Assembly: GCA_900541555.1 (NCBI GenBank)
Contig: UQKE01000021.1
Span: 1 to 32,226 of the forward strand
Source of the DNA: an uncultured Porphyromonadaceae bacterium
Lineage (GTDB): Bacteria > Bacteroidota > Bacteroidia > Bacteroidales > Muribaculaceae
Reading direction: 5' to 3'
Length of the DNA stretch: 32,226 nucleotides
The position numbers and the translations under genes are program-made. Positions within the stretch are counted from its first letter, which is position 1, and each line of letters starts with the position of its first letter. Of this stretch, positions 24,693 through 32,226 are shown one piece after another. The notes below the pieces were generated by a model, which made no database searches, was not told the origin of the DNA, and worked only from the letters and a program-made list of their open reading frames with translations.

Positions 24693-25082
24693 ATGGCAAA
24701 AAAAACAGTCGCAGCAAAGAAGAGAAATGTCAAAATTGACGGAATCGGTCAATTGCATGTACATTCATCTTTCAACAACATCATTGTATGTTTGGCAAAC
24801 AGCGAAGGCCAAGTTATCTCTTGGTCGAGCGCCGGAAAGATGGGATTCAGAGGTTCTAAGAAGAACACGCCGTATGCAGCGCAAATGGCAGCGCAGGATT
24901 GCGCCAAAGTGGCATACGACCTTGGTTTGAGAAAAGTGAAAGCTTATGTGAAAGGACCGGGCAACGGCCGCGAATCAGCAATTCGCACTGTGCATGGCGC
25001 CGGTATTGAAGTGACGGAAATCATAGACGTTACGCCGCTTCCGCATAATGGATGTCGTCCTCCTAAAAGACGGAGAGTATAA
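24693..25082 (+). CDS. rpsK: 30S ribosomal protein uS11
   Basis: 129 residues. S11 is on the 30S platform near E-site mRNA. Seen: [60 protein letters not shown] in outline, and the end [15 protein letters not shown], the conserved basic tail. A 125-bp gap follows before rpsD. Confidence 0.99.
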   Translation: MAKKTVAAKKRNVKIDGIGQLHVHSSFNNIIVCLANSEGQVISWSSAGKMGFRGSKKNTPYAAQMAAQDCAKVAYDLGLRKVKAYVKGPGNGRESAIRTVHGAGIEVTEIIDVTPLPHNGCRPPKRRRV

Positions 25083-25124
25083 AATTTACAAGTAATAATC
25101 AAGAATCTGTCTGACGTGAAATAA

Positions 25125-25153
25125 GATTGCATTCAAACCACCTCTCTGCAATC
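25125..25153 (+). promoter_or_regulatory. Stem-loop in the rpsK-rpsD gap
   Basis: GATTGCA (25125-25131) and TGCAATC (25147-25153) form a perfect 7-bp stem with a 15-nt loop, 54 bp before the rpsD ATG. The gap is far larger than others in the alpha part (4-11 bp). S4 represses its own mRNA in E. coli and in Bacillus, so a feedback role is plausible but unproven. Confidence 0.45.
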
Positions 25154-25207
25154 GCGGCTGCACTAAGAAGATTCGTAGGACACTTTAATTTTAAAAGTAT
25201 TTTAGAA

Positions 25208-25816
25208 ATGGCAAGATATACCGGACCTAAAAGTAAAATTGCAAGAAAATTCGGCGAGCCGATCTTTGGTGAAGACAAAGTGCTCTCGAAGAAGAATTAT
25301 GCTCCGGGGCAGCATGGCGCTAACAGAAGAAGAAAAACTTCTGAATATGGCAAACAGTTGCAGGAGAAACAAAAAGCAAAATATACGTATGGCGTATTGG
25401 AGCGCCAATTCCGCAATTTGTTTGAGCAAGCTGCTCGCGCAAAAGGTATTACCGGCGAAGTGCTTCTTCAATTGTTGGAAGCCCGCTTGGATAATGTCGT
25501 TTATCGCCTCGGCATTGCTCCGACGAGAGCTGCAGCGCGCCAATTGGTTTTGCATCGCCATATTACGGTGAATGGAAAAGTATGCAATATCCCGTCTTAT
25601 TCAGTCAAAGCCGGAGAAATTGTGGCAGTTCGCGAGAAATCGAAATCTCTTGAAGTGATTGCCGACGCTTTGGCCGGATTCAACCACAGCAAATATCCGT
25701 GGTTGGAATGGGATGAAAGTACAAAAAGCGGCAAGTTGCTTCATTTGCCGCAACGCGAAGATATTCCTGAGAATATCAAAGAGCAGTCTATCGTTGAGTT
25801 GTATTCTAAACAGTAA
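25208..25816 (+). CDS. rpsD: 30S ribosomal protein uS4
   Basis: 202 residues from [16 protein letters not shown]4 nucleates 30S assembly and in other bacteria is a translational repressor. Seen: [39 protein letters not shown] in outline, and the S4 RNA-binding domain [20 protein letters not shown] with [15 protein letters not shown]. It has no four-Cys zinc site at the N terminus. The frame is open upstream to 25127, but homologues start at 25208. Confidence 0.98.
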   Translation: MARYTGPKSKIARKFGEPIFGEDKVLSKKNYAPGQHGANRRRKTSEYGKQLQEKQKAKYTYGVLERQFRNLFEQAARAKGITGEVLLQLLEARLDNVVYRLGIAPTRAAARQLVLHRHITVNGKVCNIPSYSVKAGEIVAVREKSKSLEVIADALAGFNHSKYPWLEWDESTKSGKLLHLPQREDIPENIKEQSIVELYSKQ

Positions 25817-25827
25817 AATGTGATTTC

Positions 25828-26823
25828 ATGGCTATTTTAGCATTTCAGAAGCCTGATAAAGTGTTGATGCTTGAAGCAACCGAACATTTCGGCAAATTCG
25901 AGTTTCGCCCGTTGGAGCCGGGTTATGGCGTGACGGTGGGAAACGCGCTTCGGCGGATACTGCTTTCTTCGCTTGAGGGGTATGCAATTTCTTCAATCCG
26001 AATCGACGGAGTGAAGCATGAATTTGCGACTATTCCCGGCGTATTGGAAGACGTGACCAATATTATTTTGAACTTGAAAAAAGTCCGTTTCAAACATCTT
26101 GTTGAAACAGACGAACCGACGGTCGGCAAAATTAATGTGTCGGGTAAGGAAGTTTTGACAGCCGGCGATTTGGGCAAAGAGCTTTCCGGATTCGAAGTGT
26201 TGAATCCTGATTTGGTGATTTGCCATTTGGATCCGACTGTTGCTTCGTTTACTATGGATTTCACGATTAATAAAGGTCGTGGCTATGTGCCGGCTGAAGA
26301 AAACGTTCAGCCAACAGATGCTGTCGACGTGATAGCTATCGACTCGATTTATACGCCGATTGTGAATGTGAAGTATGCTGTGGAGAATTATCGTGTTGAG
26401 CAAAAAACCGACTACGAGAAACTTATACTTGAAATCTCGACAGACGGATCTATCCATCCGAAAGATGCGTTGCGCGAGGCTGCTCGAATTTTGATTTATC
26501 ATTTCATGCTGTTCTCGGACGAGAAGATAACACTCGATACCTCGGATGGCGACGGAAATGAAGAATTTGACGAGGAAGTGTTGCACATGCGTCAACTTCT
26601 TAAATCGAAATTGGTGGATATGGATCTTTCTGTTCGTGCTTTGAATTGCTTGAAGAGCGCAGAGGTGGAAACACTTGGAGAGCTTGTGCAATTCAACAAG
26701 ACAGATTTGTTGAAATTCCGCAATTTCGGTAAAAAATCCTTGACGGAATTGGATGAGCTTCTTGCAAGTTTGAATCTTTCGTTCGGAATGGATATTTCGA
26801 AGTATAAATTAGATAAAGAATAA
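25828..26823 (+). CDS. rpoA: RNA polymerase alpha subunit
   Basis: 331 residues. Alpha dimers begin polymerase assembly; the C-terminal domain binds UP elements and activators. The N-terminal domain shows [20 protein letters not shown] and [18 protein letters not shown], with [20 protein letters not shown] in outline. The linker is acidic (about 235-250). The C-terminal domain has [20 protein letters not shown] and [16 protein letters not shown], the conserved DNA-binding helices. It sits 11 bp after rpsD. Confidence 0.99.
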   Translation: MAILAFQKPDKVLMLEATEHFGKFEFRPLEPGYGVTVGNALRRILLSSLEGYAISSIRIDGVKHEFATIPGVLEDVTNIILNLKKVRFKHLVETDEPTVGKINVSGKEVLTAGDLGKELSGFEVLNPDLVICHLDPTVASFTMDFTINKGRGYVPAEENVQPTDAVDVIAIDSIYTPIVNVKYAVENYRVEQKTDYEKLILEISTDGSIHPKDALREAARILIYHFMLFSDEKITLDTSDGDGNEEFDEEVLHMRQLLKSKLVDMDLSVRALNCLKSAEVETLGELVQFNKTDLLKFRNFGKKSLTELDELLASLNLSFGMDISKYKLDKE

Positions 26824-26828
26824 TTACA

Positions 26829-27380
26829 ATGAGACATAATAGAAAAATCAATCATTTAAGCCGCAAAAAAGCGCATCTTGATGCGATGTTGGCGAATATG
26901 ACCATTTCGCTGATTATGCATAAACGCATATTCACTACTTTGGCAAAGGCAAAAGCATTGCGTGTCTATGCGGAACCGATTATCAATCGCGCGAAAGAAG
27001 ATACGACACATTCACGTCGTATGGTGTTCCGTCATTTGCAAAACAAGTATGCTGTGACAGAACTTTTCCAAGAAATTTCGAAGAAGATTGCTGATCGCCC
27101 GGGTGGATATACGCGTATTTTGAAGACGGGAAATCGTCTTGGCGACAATGCGAAGATGTGTTTCATCGAATTGGTGGACTACAATGAAAACATGCTGAAA
27201 ACGACGGAGACGAAGAAAGCGACACGCACTCGTCGTTCTCGCAAATCGGCATCGGCCGAGAAGCCCGAAGCAGCAACAGCAGCTCCCGTAGAAGAAGTTG
27301 CAAAGCCTGTTGAGGAAGCGGTTGAAAAGCCGGCCGAAGCAAAAGAAGCAGCTGCTCCGGAAGAAAAAGCAGCAGAATAA
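26829..27380 (+). CDS. rplQ: 50S ribosomal protein bL17 with long acidic-alanine tail
   Basis: 183 residues against about 127 in E. coli. The folded part ends near residue 122: [20 protein letters not shown] in outline, [20 protein letters not shown], and [19 protein letters not shown], then FIELVDYNE. The remaining 60 residues are low-complexity: first basic ([10 protein letters not shown]), then Ala/Glu/Pro/Lys repeats such as [13 protein letters not shown]. Extended tails are common in Bacteroidota L17. It is the last gene of the run, followed by a strong terminator. Confidence 0.97.
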   Translation: MRHNRKINHLSRKKAHLDAMLANMTISLIMHKRIFTTLAKAKALRVYAEPIINRAKEDTTHSRRMVFRHLQNKYAVTELFQEISKKIADRPGGYTRILKTGNRLGDNAKMCFIELVDYNENMLKTTETKKATRTRRSRKSASAEKPEAATAAPVEEVAKPVEEAVEKPAEAKEAAAPEEKAAE

Positions 27381-27402
27381 GATTATTGCTTGATTTAGAT
27401 AG

Positions 27403-27440
27403 AAGAAGGGCAACGCGAAAAAGCGCTGCCCTTCTTTATT
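27403..27440 (+). terminator. Terminator of the ribosomal run
   Basis: AAGAAGGGCA (27403-27412) pairs with TGCCCTTCTT (27427-27436), with inner CGC/GCG pairs and a GAAAAA loop, then a short T-rich stretch. It lies 22 bp after rplQ, between convergent genes. Confidence 0.8.
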
Positions 27441-27459
27441 ATGCGTGGGTGAACAGAAT

Positions 27460-30321
27460 TTAGCGTTTTATGAATTTTCCAGTCGCACCAGTTGCTGATT
27501 TGACAATATATATTCCTTGCGGAATGCCGGAAATGTCGATATTGGAACTTTCAACCGTGCCGATTTGCATGACGACAGCTCCGGTTGCCGAAAAAATTGT
27601 GGCGCCTCCGGATATTCCCTCTATATGCAAGTGGGTGGTTGCGGGATTCGGATATATCTTTAATGCTTCTGTCGCGTCGGGCGTGCTATCGATGTGAGCA
27701 TCGTAGTTTGCATCGTAGAAGCGGTATGCTGCAATCCCATTGGCCGGACAGTATTGGTAAAGGTAATAGCATCCCGGGTCGATTTTTTCGGCATGCATCC
27801 AATTGGAAACAGAATAATTTCCGCCGGTTTCATAGCCTTTTGTTCCAATTGGTTCTATCGTTGCTATGACTTTGTTGTCGGTTAAATCTTTGATTGTGAA
27901 TCCGCCGGTGTAGTTTTTCCCACTGTTGTAGACGAGTATTTCGTGGTTGCTAAGCGTGAAAATTTCAGCGCCGCATGTGCTGTTTCGTGATGGCGGTGTC
28001 GTGGACGACCCTCCCAAAAGCAAGCCTGCGTCGGAGCCATTGTATTGGTAAATGCCATTGTTTCGTACCATGTAAAGCCAGTTCTCAGGATTGTTGTTGA
28101 TTGGGACTACATAGCCGGCTGTCGATGATTCTATCGACAAATTCTCGCTTCGGGTTGTTTCTACGAATTTTCCGTTGGCAATTTTAATCAAATTTACGAC
28201 GGTTTGCTTGTTGGGAAACATGTAAATGTATCCGCCATCGCCAAGCACGTCGCCGCTTGCGGAAATAAAGTTTGTTTGTCCTGCGTCGAGCGTTTCGAAA
28301 TCGATTGCTGTTGCTTCAATGCCGTCGTCGGGCATTGTTCCTGCCGGATAGATGAGAACCCGATGGGTGGTGCCGGTTTGCTTGTCGTCGCGCACGATTA
28401 TGTTCCCGGCGTCGTCGATTGCCGTTCCCCATCCGGCTCCTCCGGGAAGAGTGCCTGCAAGACCTTCGGATGTGTAGATATAGATTAATTTGTCGCTACA
28501 GTCGTTGATGTAGAATGTGCCGTTGCAGGCTGCTCCTTGTTGCGCGTTTGTCCCGTCGATATGCTCAGGGGCATTCCCTTCTTTGTCGGTGTAGCTCCAA
28601 AGTTTTTCGATATGGAAATCGGTAGGACCGGTGTTGCCTTCCGGCACTTCCCCTTTTGCCACAAATTCAGCCACATTGGCATTGTGGACACAATAGACAT
28701 GAATGTCGCCGTCTTTTACATTCGCGAATCCCGCGATATAATCGTCATTTTCGAGCGTGAACGAGCCAAATTCGTCGCATGCAAATTCTATGGATTTTAA
28801 GCCTTTGCTCATGTCCAAAAGGCAAAATCCGTTGCCGGTGAATACAGGCGCATAGATTTTTGCACCGTATCGGAATGGGGATAGCGAAGTTTGTCGGATG
28901 TCGATGTCATCATTGTCGGCCATTGCCATAAAAGGACTTAATTCTGCCGTAGTGCTTTCCCAATCGAATGAATATTCGGCGGGTAGCGTCGTGGGCGAAT
29001 CAATGATGATATTGTTGCGGCTGAATGGGGAGATTGAGAGCGAGGATTGCCCTGTAAGCGCGATTGTGTTGCTCGCAATTGCTCCGGTCGACGATATGCC
29101 GCGTATTCCGTCGTTCGAAGCGTAATAGATTTTCCAATCTTCTGTTGTTCCGCTGAAGCAAAATGCCGGAGTTGTCGAACAATTGTCGATCGCCGTAATT
29201 TCTTGTAGTTCGGAATTTTGATTCCATGCATAGATTGTGGCAGTGTTGTTGCCATGATCGACGTAAAGAATCAAGCGTCCGTCGGCATCAATGGAAATGT
29301 CGGGTACCGGATGCTCTGTGTTAAGCGCAATTCGCGTGTATGTTTGCGTGTCCATGTCGAGCATGGCGATGTTGCCGTCAGTGCTGAGCAGGAAAATATT
29401 GTTTTCGTGGGCGATTGCTTTTTTTGTTGAGAAGCTTTGTTCCAATTTTGTGGAGCTTTCTTCGAATGTATATGTAGCTTGTATAATTCCGTCGTGGTCG
29501 GGATAGTCGATTTTGTTGGGTACCAACGAACTGAACGGATCGAGTTCCGGAAGCCCGACGGGATCGAGGTAGTCAACGGCGATGAAGTCGCATCCGTAAT
29601 TGCCGTAAGTGCTGTAATTGGCTGCGGTGTTGACAGTCCATACGCCCACTTTTAGATTCTTTTCGTGGAATTTCGTGACAGTGTTGCGGTCGAAGCATCC
29701 TGTTTGGATGTAGGCTCCAATGTTGTGCTCGACACACCAATCGAAATTCGATTCCCAATTTGTGTTGCAAAGAAACATCAACTTGAAATCAGGATAATTT
29801 TCACGGATAAACTCTAAGCATGGCTTCATGGATGTGTTGATAATGGCATCGTTTTCAAATCCGTATTCGATAACGGTGTCGACCATGCGTTTCAAGTTGC
29901 TGCAATCGTTATTGTTGATGCCGGTTGCCCATTTTAATTCAATGAACGGAATGACGCCATAGTCTTTGCAAATTTGCAGATACTCTTCGAGGGTGCATAT
30001 TTTCCCTTCGTACGTGATGCCGCCTCTGGTTTGCGTGTATGTTTCGGCTTTCAGTTGCTCGATGGTTGCTGTTGTGATAGTAAGATTCCCGCCCAAACGG
30101 CTGGTTTCGTCGTCGTGGGTGAGCACAAATGTCCCGTCGCCTGCGACCTTGATGTCTGTTTCTAAGCAGCTGTATCCTTTTTCGGCTCCTGCAATGAATG
30201 CTTCTGCGCTGTTTTCGACGCCCCAATAGCTTCCTCGGTGGCCGATTAATTTGGGCGCTGCATTTATGGCTGCGATATTTGCCGATAGCAATGCGATTAA
30301 TGTTAAGATTGATTTTTTCAT
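27460..30321 (-). CDS. Secreted glycerophosphodiester phosphodiesterase-like protein with T9SS sorting domain
   Basis: 953 residues in three parts. A signal peptide covers residues 1 to about 22. Residues 23 to about 255 form a GDPD TIM barrel: GHRGSYWGVEN with His28 and Arg29, ETDIK with Glu54 and Asp56, and LTHDD with His69, the complete catalytic signature, plus PFIELKW. The family cuts glycerophosphodiesters to glycerol-3-phosphate and an alcohol. Residues about 280-880 are an all-beta region of repeated short strands (for example GRLILYVDHGN, GYIYMFPNK, GNIIVRDD), probably one or two propellers, of unknown role. Residues about 885-953 are a T9SS type A sorting domain: KIYPNPATTHLHIEG, GIPQGIYIVKS, and a basic end GKFIKR. 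The product is expected at the cell surface or outside. Single-gene unit with its own promoter. Confidence 0.88.
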   Translation of the reverse strand: MKKSILTLIALLSANIAAINAAPKLIGHRGSYWGVENSAEAFIAGAEKGYSCLETDIKVAGDGTFVLTHDDETSRLGGNLTITTATIEQLKAETYTQTRGGITYEGKICTLEEYLQICKDYGVIPFIELKWATGINNNDCSNLKRMVDTVIEYGFENDAIINTSMKPCLEFIRENYPDFKLMFLCNTNWESNFDWCVEHNIGAYIQTGCFDRNTVTKFHEKNLKVGVWTVNTAANYSTYGNYGCDFIAVDYLDPVGLPELDPFSSLVPNKIDYPDHDGIIQATYTFEESSTKLEQSFSTKKAIAHENNIFLLSTDGNIAMLDMDTQTYTRIALNTEHPVPDISIDADGRLILYVDHGNNTATIYAWNQNSELQEITAIDNCSTTPAFCFSGTTEDWKIYYASNDGIRGISSTGAIASNTIALTGQSSLSISPFSRNNIIIDSPTTLPAEYSFDWESTTAELSPFMAMADNDDIDIRQTSLSPFRYGAKIYAPVFTGNGFCLLDMSKGLKSIEFACDEFGSFTLENDDYIAGFANVKDGDIHVYCVHNANVAEFVAKGEVPEGNTGPTDFHIEKLWSYTDKEGNAPEHIDGTNAQQGAACNGTFYINDCSDKLIYIYTSEGLAGTLPGGAGWGTAIDDAGNIIVRDDKQTGTTHRVLIYPAGTMPDDGIEATAIDFETLDAGQTNFISASGDVLGDGGYIYMFPNKQTVVNLIKIANGKFVETTRSENLSIESSTAGYVVPINNNPENWLYMVRNNGIYQYNGSDAGLLLGGSSTTPPSRNSTCGAEIFTLSNHEILVYNSGKNYTGGFTIKDLTDNKVIATIEPIGTKGYETGGNYSVSNWMHAEKIDPGCYYLYQYCPANGIAAYRFYDANYDAHIDSTPDATEALKIYPNPATTHLHIEGISGGATIFSATGAVVMQIGTVESSNIDISGIPQGIYIVKSATGATGKFIKR

Positions 30322-30379
30322 AGGCTATGGTTTTAAGTTGTTAGTAATCGTTTGGAATGTTCGGGAGAATCATTGTTGC

Positions 30380-30410
30380 CAAATTTACGAGAACTTTCGA
30401 AAAAAAGCAA
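30380..30410 (-). promoter_or_regulatory. Promoter of the GDPD-like gene
   Basis: Minus-strand TTG (30410-30408), 20 bp, TAAATTTG (30387-30380). The -7 box is a perfect consensus match, the -33 partial. The leader would be about 50 nt. The rest of 30322-30609 is A/T-rich, with a CAGCC/GGCTG hairpin at 30490-30508 and no clear promoter for the heat-shock gene. Confidence 0.6.
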
Positions 30411-30609
30411 TTCTTTCATATAGGTTTTTGGCGAAAAAATGGCATGTGGCGGAACAGAAATGGCAGGAAAAACAGACAATTTTTCATTCCAGCCGTTGCG
30501 TAGGGCTGTTGACGTGTTTGGCATCGGATTTGCATATTTCAATATGAACTTTCAAAGGAGCAACATCCGGAGAAAGTTGAAAAAATGAAAATAACTAAAA
30601 TAGGAGATA

Positions 30610-31044
30610 ATGATTATGATGCCGATGAGAAGAAATCAAAATTGGTTGCCAAGTATCTTCAATGATTTTTTTGACAACGAATGGATGGAAAAAGCAAATG
30701 CAACCGCTCCGGCTATCAATGTGAGCGAAAGCGAAAATGAATATAAGGTGGAAGTGGCTGCGCCGGGAATGACCAAAGAGGATTTCAACATTCGTATAGA
30801 TGAAGAAAACAATTTGGTTATCTCGATGGAAAAGAAAAGCGAAAGCAAGGAAGAAAAGAAAGATCGCAAATATTTGCGTCGTGAATTTTCTTATTCAAAA
30901 TTTGAACAAACGATGATTCTTCCGGACGATGTCGACAAGGAAAAGATCGGAGCAGCTGTCGAAAACGGAGTGCTCGACATTACATTGCCGAAATTGACGA
31001 AGGAAGATTTGCCGAAATTGTCGCGCAATATTGAAATCAAGTAA
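30610..31044 (+). CDS. Small heat-shock protein, Hsp20/alpha-crystallin family
   Basis: 144 residues. Small heat-shock proteins hold unfolding proteins for refolding by DnaK. The alpha-crystallin domain runs from about residue 33: PAINVSESENEYKVEVAAPG, then FNIRIDEENNLVISMEKKSE, RKYLRREFSYSKFEQTMILP and VENGVLDITLPKL with the conserved A-x-x-x-n-G-V-L motif. The end LSRNIEIK supplies an I-x-I-type C-terminal contact. GGAG lies only 3 nt before the ATG at 30610, so the ATG at 30616 is also possible. Monocistronic, with a terminator after it. A 26-codon open frame overlaps the start in another frame. Confidence 0.93.
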   Translation: MIMMPMRRNQNWLPSIFNDFFDNEWMEKANATAPAINVSESENEYKVEVAAPGMTKEDFNIRIDEENNLVISMEKKSESKEEKKDRKYLRREFSYSKFEQTMILPDDVDKEKIGAAVENGVLDITLPKLTKEDLPKLSRNIEIK

Positions 31045-31058
31045 TTTCATATTGGATG

Positions 31059-31096
31059 CAAAAACGGGAAGGCGTATATACGCTTTCCCGTTTTTG
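31059..31096. terminator. Bidirectional terminator
   Basis: AAAAACGGGA (31060-31069) pairs with TCCCGTTTTT (31086-31095) with an inner self-complementary GCGTATATACGC. A/T tracts on both sides allow it to end both the heat-shock transcript and the convergent DUF1460 transcript. Confidence 0.85.
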
Positions 31097-31108
31097 TATG
31101 TAGTAAGG

Positions 31109-31978
31109 TCAATAGCTTGTGTCGACGCGGAGCACTCGGATGCCGGTGTTGCTGCGCAAGGTTCTTAGCATTTCAAAAAGATCGTATTTGTCGATAATCA
31201 CTTTTTTCTCGACGGATGATGCGTGGAGCAGGTGCGGGGCGCCTTTGACAAAGCGTACGATGCCAAGATGCGACACGTCGAGGCCTTCCGTTTTTGTTGT
31301 GAGGCAGATGATATCGCCGTCGCGCAGGTTTTCGATGACGTCTTTTCGTTTGAGGTCCCTTTTGTTGATGTATGGATACATGTGCATGTTGTATCCTGTT
31401 TCAAATTGTTTGATGGCGGCAAATTCTGTGCTGTCGCTTAACGCCGGATAGCTGTTGCGATGGGAAGTCATGTAGTTTAATGATTTCACGATGTTTTCGG
31501 CGTGGGGGATGTAGGCGGTTTCCTCGTGGAAATTGCCTCTTGATGTGTTCTCGACAATCCATGCGCTGATGTAATGCAATCTCGACGAGTATCCATCAAG
31601 CTGGCCTCCGCGATAACGAATATTTTCTAGCTTGGCAGCGTATGCATACCATGTTGGAGATTTGCTCATGGCCGCTTTGGTAAGAGCAATTAATGTTTCG
31701 ACGAAAGTGGTGCAGTCGAGTTCGTCAATGTTGATAGTGAGGTATTCTTGTTCGCCTTCAAGAGTATGGGCGACATAAGGAGTGCCTAATAATTTGTCGG
31801 CAAAGAACGACATGTATTCATTCGGGGTTCTAAGATCTGCGGAAATTGCTTCTGTAAGTAGGCGATTGATTTTGGTCGTGTCGTTTTCGCAGTGGAATCT
31901 GACCGATTCGATAGGAAATGAATAGCTGCAAAAAGCCGTTGCGCAGATGAATAGAAGTGTTAGAAAGATTTTACGCAT
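31109..31978 (-). CDS. Secreted DUF1460 / N-acetylmuramoyl-L-alanine amidase-like protein
   Basis: 289 residues. An N-terminal signal peptide (about 1-20) has no clear lipobox. The body matches the DUF1460 family of NlpC/P60-like cysteine hydrolases common in Bacteroidales: LLGTPYVAHTLEG, then DELDCTTFVETLIAL with the likely nucleophile Cys89, YRGGQLDGYSSRLHY, RDGDIICLTT, and VSHLGIV with the likely His237; HLLHAS (His252) follows. Family members act on peptidoglycan fragments in the periplasm; one known structure points to an amidase-type reaction, but the exact bond cut here is inferred. A terminator lies beyond its 3' end. Confidence 0.85.
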   Translation of the reverse strand: MRKIFLTLLFICATAFCSYSFPIESVRFHCENDTTKINRLLTEAISADLRTPNEYMSFFADKLLGTPYVAHTLEGEQEYLTINIDELDCTTFVETLIALTKAAMSKSPTWYAYAAKLENIRYRGGQLDGYSSRLHYISAWIVENTSRGNFHEETAYIPHAENIVKSLNYMTSHRNSYPALSDSTEFAAIKQFETGYNMHMYPYINKRDLKRKDVIENLRDGDIICLTTKTEGLDVSHLGIVRFVKGAPHLLHASSVEKKVIIDKYDLFEMLRTLRSNTGIRVLRVDTSY

Positions 31979-32008
31979 ATTCGAATGTAGCTTAGGTTTA
32001 ATTTCCCA

Positions 32009-32039
32009 CGAAAATACATTATAATTTTGGAAATTCCAA
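32009..32039 (-). promoter_or_regulatory. Likely promoter of the DUF1460 gene
   Basis: Minus-strand TTGG (32039-32036), 19 bp, TATTTTCG (32016-32009). The -7 box has one mismatch to TAnnTTTG. The leader would be about 25 nt. Confidence 0.45.
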
Positions 32040-32163
32040 TTTATGAGTTTGCCGTCATTGTCCGCTGTCGAAAGTGTGTTTGTGTAAAATGTTGCGTTAT
32101 AGCGATTTGTGAGGATATTCGATATAATGGATTAATTTTTTTCAAAAAAAAGTTGGGATAAAA

Positions 32164-32196
32164 TTTGGAAAGAATGGGTTGCGGGCAGTACCTTTG
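32164..32196 (+). promoter_or_regulatory. Strong outward promoter at the right edge
   Basis: TTTG (32164-32167), 21 bp, TACCTTTG (32189-32196): both boxes perfect, preceded by an A/T-tract region from 32130 that could act as an UP element. The transcript would start near 32203 and run out of the window. The gene it serves is not visible. Confidence 0.7.
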
Positions 32197-32226
32197 CAAC
32201 CGCAAACGGCGGAAGGCGCTTTTTTT

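Noticed and set aside
30509..30538. TTGACG / CATATT as a sigma-70-type promoter for the heat-shock gene
   Set aside because: Bacteroidota do not use this consensus, and the match is partial.
1..32226. tRNA or rRNA genes inside the window
   Set aside because: No cloverleaf with a GTTCRANNC T-arm or conserved rRNA segment was found by reading, although a full scan with a covariance tool was not possible.

Overview
The window looks like a chromosome segment of a Bacteroidota bacterium, most likely order Bacteroidales. Four observations support this. Several genes are preceded by TTTG / TAnnTTTG (-33/-7) promoters separated by 19-21 bp. Two secreted proteins end in type IX secretion (T9SS) type A sorting domains. 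Most genes lack Shine-Dalgarno sequences. The L36 protein is the zinc-free type usual in Bacteroides. Genus or family cannot be fixed by reading alone.

Layout. Positions 1-986 are non-coding and filled with short palindromic repeats. 987-2471 is a T9SS-type secreted protein. 2472-3142 is a terminator plus a second repeat cluster. 3193-3872 (minus) is a HigBA-type toxin-antitoxin pair, followed by a third repeat cluster to about 4280. 4357-5364 (minus) is aspartate-semialdehyde dehydrogenase, divergent from a cation:proton antiporter with a cytosolic tail (5510-7654). 7747-8943 (minus) is the Bacteroidota GlmU-like sugar-nucleotide protein.

9321-27380 is an unbroken same-strand run of 33 translation and export genes: str (rpsL, rpsG, fusA, without tuf) joined directly to S10, spc and alpha, with secY, map, infA, rpmJ and rpoA, ending in rplQ. 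A clear promoter stands before rpsL and a strong hairpin terminator follows rplQ. Several gaps inside the run (leader, rpsL-rpsG, rpsN-rpsH, rpsK-rpsD) carry stem-loops that are candidate ribosomal-protein feedback sites.

Right of it lie a 953-residue secreted glycerophosphodiester phosphodiesterase-like T9SS protein (minus), a small heat-shock protein (plus) and a secreted DUF1460 amidase-like protein (minus). The last 60 bases hold a strong outward-facing promoter, perhaps for an rRNA or tRNA operon beyond the edge.

The least explained material is the left 4.3 kb. One modular family of nested-hairpin repeats recurs about ten times there, in both orientations. Its stems differ in sequence but keep pairing, and two near-identical blocks of about 170 bp bracket the toxin-antitoxin locus.
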